A DNA stretch of 64,000 bases from Prolixibacteraceae bacterium (lineage in GTDB: Bacteria; Bacteroidota; Bacteroidia; Bacteroidales; Prolixibacteraceae). Numbering within the stretch: position 1 is the first letter of the stretch; every line of letters starts with the position of its first letter. The translations under genes and the position numbers were made by a program. Positions 45,501 to 54,868 of this stretch are shown in pieces. The stretch lies in the NCBI GenBank assembly GCA_019720755.1, contig CP081303.1:1612001-1676000 (forward strand), read 5' to 3'. Below the pieces are notes generated by a model that was given only the letters and a program-made list of their open reading frames with translations, searched no databases and had not been told where the DNA came from.

Positions 45501-46817
45501 ATGATAAAGAGAAATGTTAAATGTTTATTTGTGATTGTCCTTTTGGCTATCTCCCCTATAGTGGGGAGTGCCCAAGAGGCATTAACACTTGAGCAAGCTA
45601 TTGAGATCGGGTTGAAAAACAATTTTGATATCCTGATTTCGGATAAAAATCTAGATATAGCAACCACCAATAATAATTGGGGTAATGCTGGACGTTATCC
45701 TACAATCTCCTTCTCGATGAAAGGGGATATTTCACCAATGTATCAGAAAGATCAAAACATGACTGTTTATAGTGCAAATGTTATGGCTAATGTGGATTGG
45801 GTCTTGTTTGATGGTTTTCGTGTTAAGATTACGAAGCAGAAGCTTACTGATTTAGAGTCACTCTCTGGAGGACAAGCTTCTGTTGTTGTGGAAGGTGTGA
45901 TACGAAAAATTATTTCTGCTTGGTATTTAGCTCGAGTAGAGAAAGAAAAAGAGATCGTTAGAAAAGAGATGGTGACTTTATCAAAGGATCGTTATGATCA
46001 GGCAAAAAGATTGGCTGAGATGGGTTCTAAGACAAAATATGAGCTTCTACAAGCACAGAATGCGTGGTTGGAAGATCAAGGAAACTATCTTTCTCAAAAG
46101 GTGACAGCAAAGAATGCTAGGCGTAATCTTTCATATGTGATGGGAGAAGATTCAAGTAAATCAATATGGGGGGTTCAAGGTGAATTATCTGCAGAAGATA
46201 AAGATTTTGTGATGGCAGATCTTTTGGATAAGATGTATCATGATAATAATAACCTTAAAAATCAATATCTCAATCAGAAGTTGATGGTAGATGAACAAGG
46301 ATTGGCTAAGTCTAAAATGTTTCCTACAATCTCTTTGAATGGGGCGATCACTGAAAGTTATAGTGAGTCTAGTCCACAACATCCTAATATGATCCCTGGT
46401 GTGACAACAAACCCTTCTGTTGGTATCCGTCTAAGCTATAATATTTTTAGTGGAGGAACCCGTAAACGCGCAATTCAGGTAGCCAAAATCAATAAAGAGA
46501 TATCAGATCTCAAGATTGATGATATGAAGCTTTCTCTTGCGAATCAGTTGGGACAATACTATGATCTATATGATGTAAACAAGTCTCTCCTTCATCTGTC
46601 AGATGAGCAGGTGGGGGCTGCAAAGCTAAATTTAGATATATCGATTCAAAAGCTTCGATCTGGAGCCATTAATTCGTTCAACTTTCGAGATGTACAGGTG
46701 ATGTATTTTAATGCCAAGACAGCGCAGTTAAACGCAATATACAAACTTCAGATGTCTTATGTGGACTTGGTAACTATTACAGGTGGCGTAATAGCGGCGT
46801 ATAGTCCTGCAAAGTAA
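45501..46817 (+). CDS. TolC-family outer-membrane channel
   Basis: The 438-residue protein has a signal peptide (CLFVIVLLAISPIVGSAQ) followed by EALTLEQAIEIGLKNNFDIL, the usual start of the TolC/OEP domain. Two OEP repeats follow, with long helices and barrel strands (TISFSMKGDISPMY, VGIRLSYNIFSGGTRKRAIQ). It completes the adaptor-pump-channel operon, 11 bases after the pump gene, and ends at a strong terminator. Confidence 0.92.
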   Translation: MIKRNVKCLFVIVLLAISPIVGSAQEALTLEQAIEIGLKNNFDILISDKNLDIATTNNNWGNAGRYPTISFSMKGDISPMYQKDQNMTVYSANVMANVDWVLFDGFRVKITKQKLTDLESLSGGQASVVVEGVIRKIISAWYLARVEKEKEIVRKEMVTLSKDRYDQAKRLAEMGSKTKYELLQAQNAWLEDQGNYLSQKVTAKNARRNLSYVMGEDSSKSIWGVQGELSAEDKDFVMADLLDKMYHDNNNLKNQYLNQKLMVDEQGLAKSKMFPTISLNGAITESYSESSPQHPNMIPGVTTNPSVGIRLSYNIFSGGTRKRAIQVAKINKEISDLKIDDMKLSLANQLGQYYDLYDVNKSLLHLSDEQVGAAKLNLDISIQKLRSGAINSFNFRDVQVMYFNAKTAQLNAIYKLQMSYVDLVTITGGVIAAYSPAK

Positions 46818-46841
46818 TAGCGGTAGTCTTTTATCTAAATC

Positions 46842-46880
46842 CCTTTGTCTACATTTTTATGTAGCAAAGGGTTTTTTTTT
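46842..46880 (+). terminator. Terminator of the RND operon
   Basis: CCCTTTG-TCTACA pairs with TGTAG-CAAAGGG across a short TTTTTA loop and is followed by nine T residues. A classical strong intrinsic terminator. Confidence 0.9.
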
Positions 46881-47023
46881 CTCCTTTAAGACTTATTTGA
46901 TTATTAAGCGTGAAAAATATAAATAATTATGTAACACATTTGCACTTTTGATGACTAACAACTTTGATGAAAAAAATGTAGAGTGAAACTCTGTCTATTA
47001 AAGTAATATGAAATTTTAAATCT

Positions 47024-47929
47024 ATGAAAAGAATTGCGACGACATTGGGAATATTGTTTCTGTCTGTTTTTTCTGTACAAAGTCAGAATAAATCGATATC
47101 AGATAGATATTTGGAAGCTGGAAATTTAAAGAAAGCGATTGAGGGGTACAAAAAGGATTACAACTCCAAAGTTTCACGCTTTACTAAGAAGCAACGTGCT
47201 TATAAAGTTGCTAGAGCTTATGCATTTGACGGAAACCAAGACTCTACATTTCGTTATTTATACATTGCATGTAAAAGGGATAGTACTGTAAAAGTATTAA
47301 GAGATCCTGCTTTCTATTACTATTGGGGTAGCGAGTCTTGGATTACTTTTGAGGATATGATCATTGAGAACACCCAGAAGAAGTATGGGGAGTATAAGAG
47401 TCTTAAAACTTCGAAAGATTTATGGAATATACGTGCTACATGGGAGTTGTTAGATTATCAAAATCGTGTTCTTGAATTAAAAGGTCTTGGAAGTTCTTCT
47501 TTATCGAGATTTTTAGGAAGAGAAAAAATGCTTCTTGAGAAGGATCTTGCTGTATTTGTAACAAATTATGTGGAGAAAAATGGATGGCCCAAGGATAGTG
47601 AATTGGGACGTAATGCAACACTTGCTGCTGCATTGATTGTATATAATAGTAGCGCAGAGAAAATTCGAGAATACTTATCTGTTGTCAAAGCTTCTTGTGA
47701 AGCAAATGAAACACTTTGGGGGGTATATGCTTATTTGTATGACAAGTTGGCTCGTTATGAGGATCGTCCTCAGAAATATGGAACACAGATGGTACAGATA
47801 GATAAATCTCATAAAGGGTTGTATCGTGTAGAGTCAAGAGCAAACTTAGATAAATTAAGAGAGGAGATGGGGCTTCAGAAAATAGATAACATGCTTCTTT
47901 ATGGAGATGATTTCTGGGGATTCTTTTAA
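47024..47929 (+). CDS. Secreted DUF6624-like protein
   Basis: The 301-residue protein has a signal peptide (TTLGILFLSVFSVQSQ). The C-terminal part contains YAYLYDKLARYEDRPQKYGTQ, which matches the DUF6624 pattern of a DR-x-L segment followed by PQ-x-YGTQ. The N-terminal part, LEAGNLKKAIEGYKKDYNSK, looks like a TPR unit. Function of the family is unknown. It is a single gene ended by a terminator. Confidence 0.7.
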   Translation: MKRIATTLGILFLSVFSVQSQNKSISDRYLEAGNLKKAIEGYKKDYNSKVSRFTKKQRAYKVARAYAFDGNQDSTFRYLYIACKRDSTVKVLRDPAFYYYWGSESWITFEDMIIENTQKKYGEYKSLKTSKDLWNIRATWELLDYQNRVLELKGLGSSSLSRFLGREKMLLEKDLAVFVTNYVEKNGWPKDSELGRNATLAAALIVYNSSAEKIREYLSVVKASCEANETLWGVYAYLYDKLARYEDRPQKYGTQMVQIDKSHKGLYRVESRANLDKLREEMGLQKIDNMLLYGDDFWGFF

Positions 47930-47950
47930 TTCGGATTCCATTTTAACCTA

Positions 47951-48000
47951 TAATAATCCCCATCAGATAATCGAACGATTATTGGATGGGGATTATTTTT
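47951..48000 (+). terminator. Intrinsic terminator
   Basis: ATAATCCCCATC and GATGGGGATTAT form a 12-bp perfect stem (about 47953-47964 and 47984-47995), followed by TTTTTTT. The stretch from here to 48273 shows no gene. Confidence 0.88.
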
Positions 48001-48273
48001 TAGACTATTATTGCTCCATCTCTTTTACCAAAGCATTGTTGTGTGCCCCCAAAACTTCTTGCTCTTATTTCTTTTATTGTGAAAAATAATGAATATTCAT
48101 GTTAGTCGTAAATAGTTGTGTCTGTACATAATTGTAAAATGCAATCGTTTTAAAGTTTGTCATACAAACTTCTTTCTAGATGGAAGTCATTAGGCCTTAA
48201 AACGTTTTGTATGTTTATAAAAAAAACATAATAATATCTTCTGTGAATAAAAGTTAAGTACTAAAATATTTTC

Positions 48274-48281
48274 TATATTTG
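48274..48281 (+). promoter_or_regulatory. Bacteroidota -7 promoter box upstream of the PUR-alpha gene
   Basis: TATATTTG fits TAnnTTTG exactly and lies 33 bases before the ATG at 48315. A matching TTTG at the -33 distance is not clear. Confidence 0.5.
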
Positions 48282-48314
48282 AGTAGCTAATCTATTTTTT
48301 AAAATGGAGAAATT

Positions 48315-48680
48315 ATGACGGACGAAAGAAAAAATGAATTTAGTGAGGACAGAGATAGAGATCAAGCTAGGCAACAGGATCTTTACTCTCAGGTAGTGAA
48401 AGCTGGTAATAGAACCTATTTCTTAGATGTAAAGAAAACTCGTTACGACGATCCTTATATGGTGTTAACTGAAAGCAAGAAGAAGGTCGATCAAAATGGT
48501 AAGTTTTATTACGATAAGTTTAAGGTTTATCTTTATCAAGAAGATATGGACGAGTTTCGTTCTAAGATGGATAATATTGCCTCTTTTATGGAGGGGTATT
48601 TAGAGAAAAATCCTCGTAGTGAAAAAAGTAGAGTAAAGTCTTATCGTAAAAAGAATGAAGAGGTAAATTCTGAATCATAA
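48315..48680 (+). CDS. PUR-alpha / DUF3276 family nucleic-acid-binding protein
   Basis: The 121-residue protein has the whirly-like PUR repeat seen in Bacteroidota: LYSQVVKAGNRTYFLDVKKT, RYDDPYMVLTESKKK, FYYDKFKVYLYQEDMDEFRS. Charged tails lie at both ends. Such proteins bind single-stranded nucleic acid in characterised relatives. It has a promoter box upstream and a strong terminator downstream, so it is a single-gene unit. Confidence 0.88.
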   Translation: MTDERKNEFSEDRDRDQARQQDLYSQVVKAGNRTYFLDVKKTRYDDPYMVLTESKKKVDQNGKFYYDKFKVYLYQEDMDEFRSKMDNIASFMEGYLEKNPRSEKSRVKSYRKKNEEVNSES

Positions 48681-48757
48681 TTTATGATTTCTAGTTAATC
48701 TTTTCGAATGTTTAAGTAGTAAGATTTGGTGTCAATGTTATATTGATTTTCCCCCAA

Positions 48758-48791
48758 GAAAAAGGAGTTATGACAAATAACTCCTTTTTTT
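48758..48791 (+). terminator. Intrinsic terminator bordering the group II intron
   Basis: GGAGTTA pairs with TAACTCC around TGACAAA, with flanking A and T runs (AAAAAGG... ...CCTTTTTTTT). It ends the PUR-alpha unit. The group II intron begins within a few bases of the T-run. Confidence 0.9.
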
Positions 48792-48792
48792 A

Positions 48793-50713
48793 GTATGTCG
48801 GGCATTGTAATAGTCTAGCAGAGTGCAAGTCTCTGTATGTGCCGAGTTGATAGGAAACATTAGCAATTGGCAAGGGTGTTGGAGGTGACTCCAGATCTGA
48901 AGGAAGCCATTAGCAAACTTGACGTATTGACGCACAGAAATCTGATATAAGGCTGACTTGGAGCGGGCAACCGAGCTATAGATTGGGAACGCCCGAAATT
49001 CAACCGTAACTCCATGCAGTAAATCAGGCGATACGCAAGGAATGTCTATTACCTTATCCCGAGAGATCTCACCACCTGTTGCACCCGTAACAAACCGAGA
49101 GGAGACAATCGGCCATAGGTACTTATAAGAGTGAGAAGTCAGCAGAAGACATAGTAGTTTTCTTTTTTTTAGGAAAACGAAGGTCTGAATCAATTAACGT
49201 AAGGAGCAGTCAGTCGAACGTTTATTTTATGGAGCATCAGCAAGACATAGCGTACCAATTAGATCTGTTCATGGAACGGAGGCTGGACACTATACACCAA
49301 TATGGAGATCGTAAACACGTAGAGGGCGCGAATCTATCATTGGGGAAGCAAGTAAAACGAGTCAATAAACAAGGACGAGCCTTAGCTACCGACTTGATCG
49401 GTATTGTATGTTCGCACGATAATTTACATCGTGCATTTAAGCAGGTGAAACGAAACAAAGGAGCCGCAGGTATAGATCGAGTACCGGTTGGAAAATTTTC
49501 AACATGGTACGCCGAATATGGCGAATCAATGGTTGACAATATTTTGCTAGGTACTTACTATCCTCAATCCGTTCGGAGTGTTATGATTCCGAAAGCCAAT
49601 GGAGGGGATCGCGAATTAGGTATCCCTACAGTTCAGGATCGAGTTATTCAACAAGCTATTTCTCAGGTATTAACTCCAATTTACGAGAATGAGTTTTCAA
49701 ATTACAGTTATGGATTTCGTCCCAAACGTAGTGCTCATCAGGCATTAAAACAAGCGAGTGAATATGTTTCAGATGACATGTACTACGTTGTCGATATGGA
49801 TATGAAGAGCTTCTTTGATGAAGTGAACCATGACCGATTGATATGGAAATTAAGCCATAAAGTAGAGGATCAACGCCTACTTTTACTAATCCGTCGTTAC
49901 TTACAATGTGGAATTATGAAAGGGGGAGTGACATCTGTACGAATTAAAGGAACCCCACAAGGTAGTCCTTTATCACCACTTTTGTCAAACGTTGTACTAG
50001 ATGAACTTGATAAAGAATTAGAATCTAGAGGTCATTGTTTTGTAAGATATGCTGACGATTTTAGCATTTTTGTTCGCAGCCATAGAGCCAGCGAGAGAGT
50101 AAAGAAATCGATAAGCAACTTTCTCACCTCTCAACTTAAATTAAAAGTCAATGAAGAAAAGAGTATCAGTTGTGAGAGTAGTAAAACCGAACTACTAGGC
50201 TACACTATCTTAAACAACGGAACACTTATCATTGGAAGATCTCGAACCGCGCGTCTTAAATCTAAGGTAAGAATGGTAACCAAACGTAACCGAGGACGAA
50301 GTCTGAAACAAGTTGTAGAAGAACTTAATCCTATCTTACGAGGATGGTTTAATTATTTTAAATGGGCAAGTTGCAAACGTATATTGAATGATATCGACGC
50401 ATGGATTCGAAGAAAGTTAAGATGTTATCGATTGAAGCAATGCAAGAAAACGATCGCAGCAAAACGATTTCTGAATAATCTAGGAGTTCGGACATGGCAG
50501 AGTTGGATTCTAGCACTGTCAGGTAAGGGTTGGTGGCGTAAGTCAAGCAGTCCACAATCACATCAAGCAATGAGTTTGCAATGGTTCGATAAATTAGGGC
50601 TATACAATATGTCGATAAACTACGAAAAGTTCAGAGTTAATTGAAACCGCCGTATACGAGAGTGTGTACGGTGGTGTTAGAGGACGGGGGAGTAATCCCC
50701 CTACCTACTCGAT
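48793..50713 (+). mobile_element. Group II intron with intact reverse transcriptase, inserted after a terminator
   Basis: The 5' non-coding part (about 48793-49228) precedes the maturase gene. After the gene, CCGCCGTATAC-GAGA-GTGTGTACGGTGG (about 50646-50676) folds as a domain V-like hairpin. Next comes a GGGGGAGTAATCCCCC stem (domain VI-like), and the intron ends near CTACTCGAT at about 50713. The exact 5' boundary is uncertain because a canonical GTGCG start is not obvious. The position directly behind an intrinsic terminator and the lack of an endonuclease domain in the enzyme fit a class C (IIC) intron. Confidence 0.82.
49229..50644 (+). CDS. ltrA: Group II intron reverse transcriptase/maturase
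   Basis: The 471-residue enzyme splices and mobilises the intron. Reverse transcriptase blocks are complete: MIPKANGGDRELGIPTVQDR (119-138), SYGFRPKRSAHQAL, VVDMDMKSFFDEVNHD, GTPQGSPLSPLLSN (241-254), and the catalytic YADD at 274-277. The maturase X domain follows (PILRGWFNYFKWASCKRILN). It ends without an HNH endonuclease domain, as in class C enzymes. No stop or frameshift is seen, so the intron may be mobile. Confidence 0.93.
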   Translation: MEHQQDIAYQLDLFMERRLDTIHQYGDRKHVEGANLSLGKQVKRVNKQGRALATDLIGIVCSHDNLHRAFKQVKRNKGAAGIDRVPVGKFSTWYAEYGESMVDNILLGTYYPQSVRSVMIPKANGGDRELGIPTVQDRVIQQAISQVLTPIYENEFSNYSYGFRPKRSAHQALKQASEYVSDDMYYVVDMDMKSFFDEVNHDRLIWKLSHKVEDQRLLLLIRRYLQCGIMKGGVTSVRIKGTPQGSPLSPLLSNVVLDELDKELESRGHCFVRYADDFSIFVRSHRASERVKKSISNFLTSQLKLKVNEEKSISCESSKTELLGYTILNNGTLIIGRSRTARLKSKVRMVTKRNRGRSLKQVVEELNPILRGWFNYFKWASCKRILNDIDAWIRRKLRCYRLKQCKKTIAAKRFLNNLGVRTWQSWILALSGKGWWRKSSSPQSHQAMSLQWFDKLGLYNMSINYEKFRVN

Positions 50714-50987
50714 TTTGTTCTGATATGGTGATTGAGAGTAGGGATCCCTGTGTTCTGGAGTCATAAAGAATGCTCTGATATTATTTTAATTTGGGAACCA
50801 ATTGTTGTGTTTTGAGGATAAATAGAGTCTAAGAAAAACTATTTAAAAGTGTGAAGTAATAACGATTTACATCGAAGAGGTTTATTTAAGTTGGATAAAG
50901 GTTTGTAAGGTTTTCTTGTAACGCTCTTCTTGTTCAAAAAAGAAAAGAAAGCTGTTACAAGTATGGTTTAAATGGTATCGTTAGTAA
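50714..50987. other. Intergenic region after the intron
   Basis: AT-rich DNA; I see no gene. It contains the 3' exon side of the intron insertion. Confidence 0.5.
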
Positions 50988-51155
50988 TTAGCGCTGGCAT
51001 GCCATTTTTTTGATTTGCGCTATTTGATTGTCTATAGATTTAAGATAATCTCTTTTGTTCATGCCGTCAATCAACATGTTCTCATCGTGTTTTACAGCAT
51101 CCTTTTTTAACATGTTGTAGTACTCTAGTGTTTCGAAGTATTCTTTTCTTCCCAT
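50988..51155 (-). CDS. Small charged helical protein (55 residues)
   Basis: A short frame on the minus strand begins ATG at 51155 and reads MGRKEYFETLEYYNMLKKDA, ending QIKKMACQR before TAA at 50988. The amphipathic, charged composition is like a real small protein rather than a chance frame, and it stands between gene-free stretches. No family is recognised. Confidence 0.45.
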   Translation of the reverse strand: MGRKEYFETLEYYNMLKKDAVKHDENMLIDGMNKRDYLKSIDNQIAQIKKMACQR

Positions 51156-51673
51156 TTATTTAAAAATTTAATTATTGATAGTATTTATCTGACATAAGAT
51201 CAGATGTTTTAATCTGTTTTAAGTTATTACACCTAATTGTTATAAGAAGTCGTATTCTTTTCTGTAATATGTGATGTTGTCTTATTAGTCCACAGTTTTT
51301 TTAGGGAACTAGACGGTTTTATCCTGTCTGATAGAAAATACGAACTGTCCAACTTTAATTTGGGCGTGTTTGTTACTATTTGACGCCATCATTTATCTTT
51401 ACAATCGAATCAATTGTGTGTTTTTTCACTCTTCTGTTTTTGAGAGAAGAAAGAAGTGATAAACATCGAAAAATGATGGAGTAGAAGTGGAGAAAAATCT
51501 CTTTAATAATGTATAACTTCTAACTTTATCGCAGTTTATTTTATGCGATATTGAGTACAAACATACAATAAAAGAATTATAATACAAGAGATGAGGGAGT
51601 TTTTTTTTGTTTTTTAAATATTTTGTATTCTCAAATCTTAGGAGTTTTAATGTAGTGCAGATGTGTTTTATCT
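51156..51673. other. Gene-free AT-rich stretch
   Basis: Apart from likely promoter DNA for the small minus-strand gene, I see no coding region, repeat or RNA gene. Open frames here lack start signals and protein-like composition. Confidence 0.5.
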
Positions 51674-52918
51674 GGTGCGTCACGAGGCGTGCGTTTAATA
51701 TAAATTAATAAAAACCAAGTAGAATGAAAGAGTCTACCAACCCAATTTGCCGTTCAGGTTGAAGATCATATGACATGGTAATTTGGAAACAAATATCATG
51801 AAGCTCTTATGAATCGGACTTGTAGGCTGCATCAGTTAGGCTTCGTTAGACTAATTTAGCAATGGTCAACCTCCCAGATATGGTGAAACCTGTTACTCAT
51901 ACGTTAGATGTTAGAGAAGATAGATTATCTAATCAACGGCAAATGCGATGAGATTGCTCGGAGTAATATGATGTTGCATGTAAGTCAATGGTTGCGCATG
52001 AACGTGAGAGCCCCTAACATTACAGTAGTCCAGTAGATGAGGGAGTCGGAGATGTCTATATTTAGTGTATGATGCTTGAAAAGGTAAAAGCAAGCGTAGC
52101 GAAGGGACATTACTGTATAAATAAGATATCGAATAAACTAAGCTAGTCAGAATTGAGAAATGAATAAGTATCAAGAACAAGACGGAGCAACTGAGAAACA
52201 ATGTTTGTTGTTTAAACGCAAGAAGCGAGAACTTCCAGATGCATAAAGAGTACTTGCTTTACAGCGGAATCTATATCGAAGAGCCAAACAAAGTCGAAAG
52301 AATAAGTTTTACGTACTATACGACAAAGTTTTCCTATTGTATATCCTGCGCGAAGCATGGGTTCGAGTACGAAGGAATAATGGTAGTGCGGGTGTTGATG
52401 GGATGCGTATAGAAGATGTTGAGCTTTATGGTGTAGACCGATACTTAGAAGAACTAAGAGAAGATTTACGCCAACAAACCTATCGACCAGAAGCGGTAAA
52501 GCGCAAGCTGATCGAGAAGGCAAATGGCAAGACACGTCCTTTAGGTATCCCCACAGTCCGAGATAGAATTGCACAGACCGCGTGTCTTTTGATCCTTGAA
52601 CCGATCTTCGAGGCGGACTTTGATGAAAGCTCTTATGGATTTCGCCCAAAACGGAGCAGCAAAGGAGCGATCAGAGAGATAAAGGAACAATTACAACAAG
52701 GAAACAGGTCAGTTTATGATGCAGATTTAAGTCAATACTTTGATACTATCCCACATGCTAAATTGATGATTGCTTTAAAGGAGCGGATCACTGATCCAAG
52801 GATTTTACGACTAATTAAGAAATGGCTAAAAGTCCCCGTAAAATATGGCCACAAAATGACAGGCGGTAAAAGTAATCATTTAGGTACCCCACAAGGGGTC
52901 TTACCTATTGAATATTAA
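51674..52918 (+). mobile_element. Remnant of a second group II intron
   Basis: The stretch from about GTGCGTCACG (51674) carries domain I-like sequence (including AATCGGACTTGTAGGCTGCA and AACGTGAGAGCCCCTAACAT) and then a broken reverse transcriptase gene. No domain V is found after the gene, so the 3' end is lost. It is a different intron type from the one at 48793, as the two enzymes differ strongly. Confidence 0.75.
52160..52918 (+). pseudogene. Truncated group II intron reverse transcriptase
   Basis: From ATG 52160 (MNKYQEQDGATEKQCLLFKR) the frame meets a TAA at 52244. It then continues to NNGSAGVDGMRIEDVELYGV, IEKANGKTRPLGIPTVRDRI, SSYGFRPKRSSKGAIREI and DADLSQYFDTIPHAKL. It stops just after GTPQGV, before the YADD block and the whole maturase domain. 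It cannot be active. Confidence 0.85.
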
Positions 52919-53052
52919 CTTACTGAAACACAGAGCAACATATTGTTTTTGAGTGCGTTGGTGAAATTGCTAAATTTACATTACCTTAGAATTAAGGGTT
53001 GAGTAATGTGTGTTGTTTCATTAATGTTTCATTAGATTAATTCAAGAATGAT

Positions 53053-54303
53053 ATGGCTTCTATAAAATTGGTACTGGTAAATAAGAATGCTGTTAATAAG
53101 TATAATATCTCTGTACAGATCTTAAGTAATAGGACTAAAGCGATTTTGAAAACGAATTATTATGTCGAAAAAAATCAATTTAAGGAGGGGCGGGTGAGAA
53201 ATCATCCCAATAGTACTCTGATTAATAAACGTCTGGCTTCTATCCTATCTGATTATGAACAGAAATTGGATAAGATCTATGTTGAGCAGACTAAGATGAC
53301 TGCAAAGGAGATTAAGGAGTATCTTTTGAATGTGTATGTTGAAGAGGTTGGAAAGAAGGAGGATGTGGAGTTGTTTTCTTATCTAGAGGAGTATATTGAG
53401 GAGTTGGATCGTAAATATAAGGCACTTCTTCTGGTTGATAAGAAAGCTTCTAAAGGTACTTGGAAGAATTATTCGATTTTATATAATAGCTTACGTAGAT
53501 TTAAAGGGGATCAACGGGTACTATTTAAGGATATTAATAAAAGGTGGCTGGAGGATTATGAGCAATTTCTTCGGGAAAGTGGTGTTAATACCGGGATATG
53601 GACTTATATGAAGAGTTTGAAGCATTTGTTTAATTCTTTAATTAATTCTGAAGATCAAAAGTTAAGTGCTGAATGCTATCCATTTCGATATTATAGTATC
53701 GCAAAATTTAAGGGAAATAGTACTCCACGATTTTTGAATATTGAAGAGGTTCGATCTGTGATGCACTATGAGACGACCAATGAAAATGAGATTTTTGCTC
53801 GAGATACTTTTATTCTTAATTATTTGTTGATGGGGCTTAACTTCAAGGATATGTATTTTATAGAGAAGGATGATATCCAGGATGGACGTGTGCATTATAC
53901 TAGGTCGAAGACTGGGGTTAAACATAGTGTGAAGATTGAACCAGAACATCTGGAGTATTTTGAGAGATTAAAGGGTGAAAAGGAGTTGTTTCGTTTCCAA
54001 GAGAAATATTCATCTAGAGATGCATGTAATCAAACGATTTCAACGGCTTTGAAAAGAATTTGTGCTAATTTAAATATTCCTGCTTTTGCTATTGGACGAA
54101 GTCGATATACTTGGAGTACCATTGCTTTTAATGATTTGAATATAAATGAAACAGTGATTGACTTGGCGTTGGGCCACAAAGTAAGTCATACGTTGGCTGG
54201 TGCTTATTACATTGTTAAGAAGGTGAAACTTATGGATGAAGCAAATCGTCAAATGATTGATTATTTGTTTGAGACTGGTCCATTTGAGAAAGCTTCGGAG
54301 TGA
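53053..54303 (+). CDS. Tyrosine recombinase/integrase of Bacteroidota mobile elements
   Basis: The 416-residue integrase has an N-terminal arm-binding-like part (SIKLVLVNKNAVNKYNISVQ), a SAM-like core-binding domain (about 105-210, FSYLEEYIEELDRKYKALLL onward) and a catalytic domain. Visible are RSRYTWSTIAFNDLNINE (RxxW in place of the HxxR box, with Tyr for His), LGHKVSHTLAGAYY with the likely nucleophile Tyr. The usual first Arg in the TGLR box is not evident (LLMGLNFKDMYFIEKDDI), as in some Bacteroidota subfamilies. It probably belongs to an integrated element covering part of the following region; I could not find matching att sites. Confidence 0.85.
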   Translation: MASIKLVLVNKNAVNKYNISVQILSNRTKAILKTNYYVEKNQFKEGRVRNHPNSTLINKRLASILSDYEQKLDKIYVEQTKMTAKEIKEYLLNVYVEEVGKKEDVELFSYLEEYIEELDRKYKALLLVDKKASKGTWKNYSILYNSLRRFKGDQRVLFKDINKRWLEDYEQFLRESGVNTGIWTYMKSLKHLFNSLINSEDQKLSAECYPFRYYSIAKFKGNSTPRFLNIEEVRSVMHYETTNENEIFARDTFILNYLLMGLNFKDMYFIEKDDIQDGRVHYTRSKTGVKHSVKIEPEHLEYFERLKGEKELFRFQEKYSSRDACNQTISTALKRICANLNIPAFAIGRSRYTWSTIAFNDLNINETVIDLALGHKVSHTLAGAYYIVKKVKLMDEANRQMIDYLFETGPFEKASE

Positions 54304-54427
54304 TGATAATAAAACTCATGTAGTTAATGTTTGTGTGTATCAGAATAAAGAATTAATTTTAAGTAAACAATTTATGGTGTGGTAGTCATAGATTGTTTGA
54401 GGTGTATTGGAATAATATATTCCTAAT

Positions 54428-54748
54428 ATGTCGGACTTAGTTTACTTATCTATCGAAAAGAAAGAGTTCTTAGACTGTTTGAAGAAACAGTTTTATGCTG
54501 GCCATGGCAATGGAGTTAGACAAACTCTTATAGAACTCGGTTTAATCACTGCAGATATACGCAAAGCGGAAGCGAAGAAGTTATTAGGATGCTCTACTTA
54601 TGACCGAGCTGTTGAAAAAGGTTATATCGTGGAACGAAAGCTTAATCCCGAAAAAAGGAATAGTAGTATTGTTGTGTCACGTTCCCAGGTGTTTTTTGTT
54701 CGGGATTTGGTTCTTGAAGGGGACGGCATGGAGGTAAAGGTGGTATAG
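54428..54748 (+). CDS. Small protein, possible DNA-binding/excisionase-like
   Basis: The 106 residues follow the integrase by 124 bases. The middle (LGLITADIRKAEAKKLLGCS, TYDRAVEKGYIVERKLNPEK) could form a winged or MerR-like helix-turn-helix, as in excisionases and element regulators, but the resemblance is weak. Position beside an integrase supports a role in the element. Confidence 0.5.
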   Translation: MSDLVYLSIEKKEFLDCLKKQFYAGHGNGVRQTLIELGLITADIRKAEAKKLLGCSTYDRAVEKGYIVERKLNPEKRNSSIVVSRSQVFFVRDLVLEGDGMEVKVV

Positions 54749-54778
54749 AGTAAGTAGGGAGGAAATACGGATTGAATA

Positions 54779-54811
54779 GAAAGGGCTTTCTATGAGAGAG
54801 AGCCCTTTCTT
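54779..54811 (+). terminator. Probable intrinsic terminator
   Basis: GAAAGGGCT pairs with AGCCCTTTC around a 12-base loop; only a short T-run follows. It lies between the + strand gene and the convergent DUF6266 gene. Confidence 0.6.
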
Positions 54812-54868
54812 GGTGTGTATTGCATTTAATTAAAGAACGAATTTTATGCATTGAAGCTTAATCTTCCA

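Noticed and set aside
48768-49193. 141-codon minus-strand frame in the 5' part of the group II intron
   Set aside because: This stretch is structured intron RNA sequence, and the frame has no recognisable protein features.
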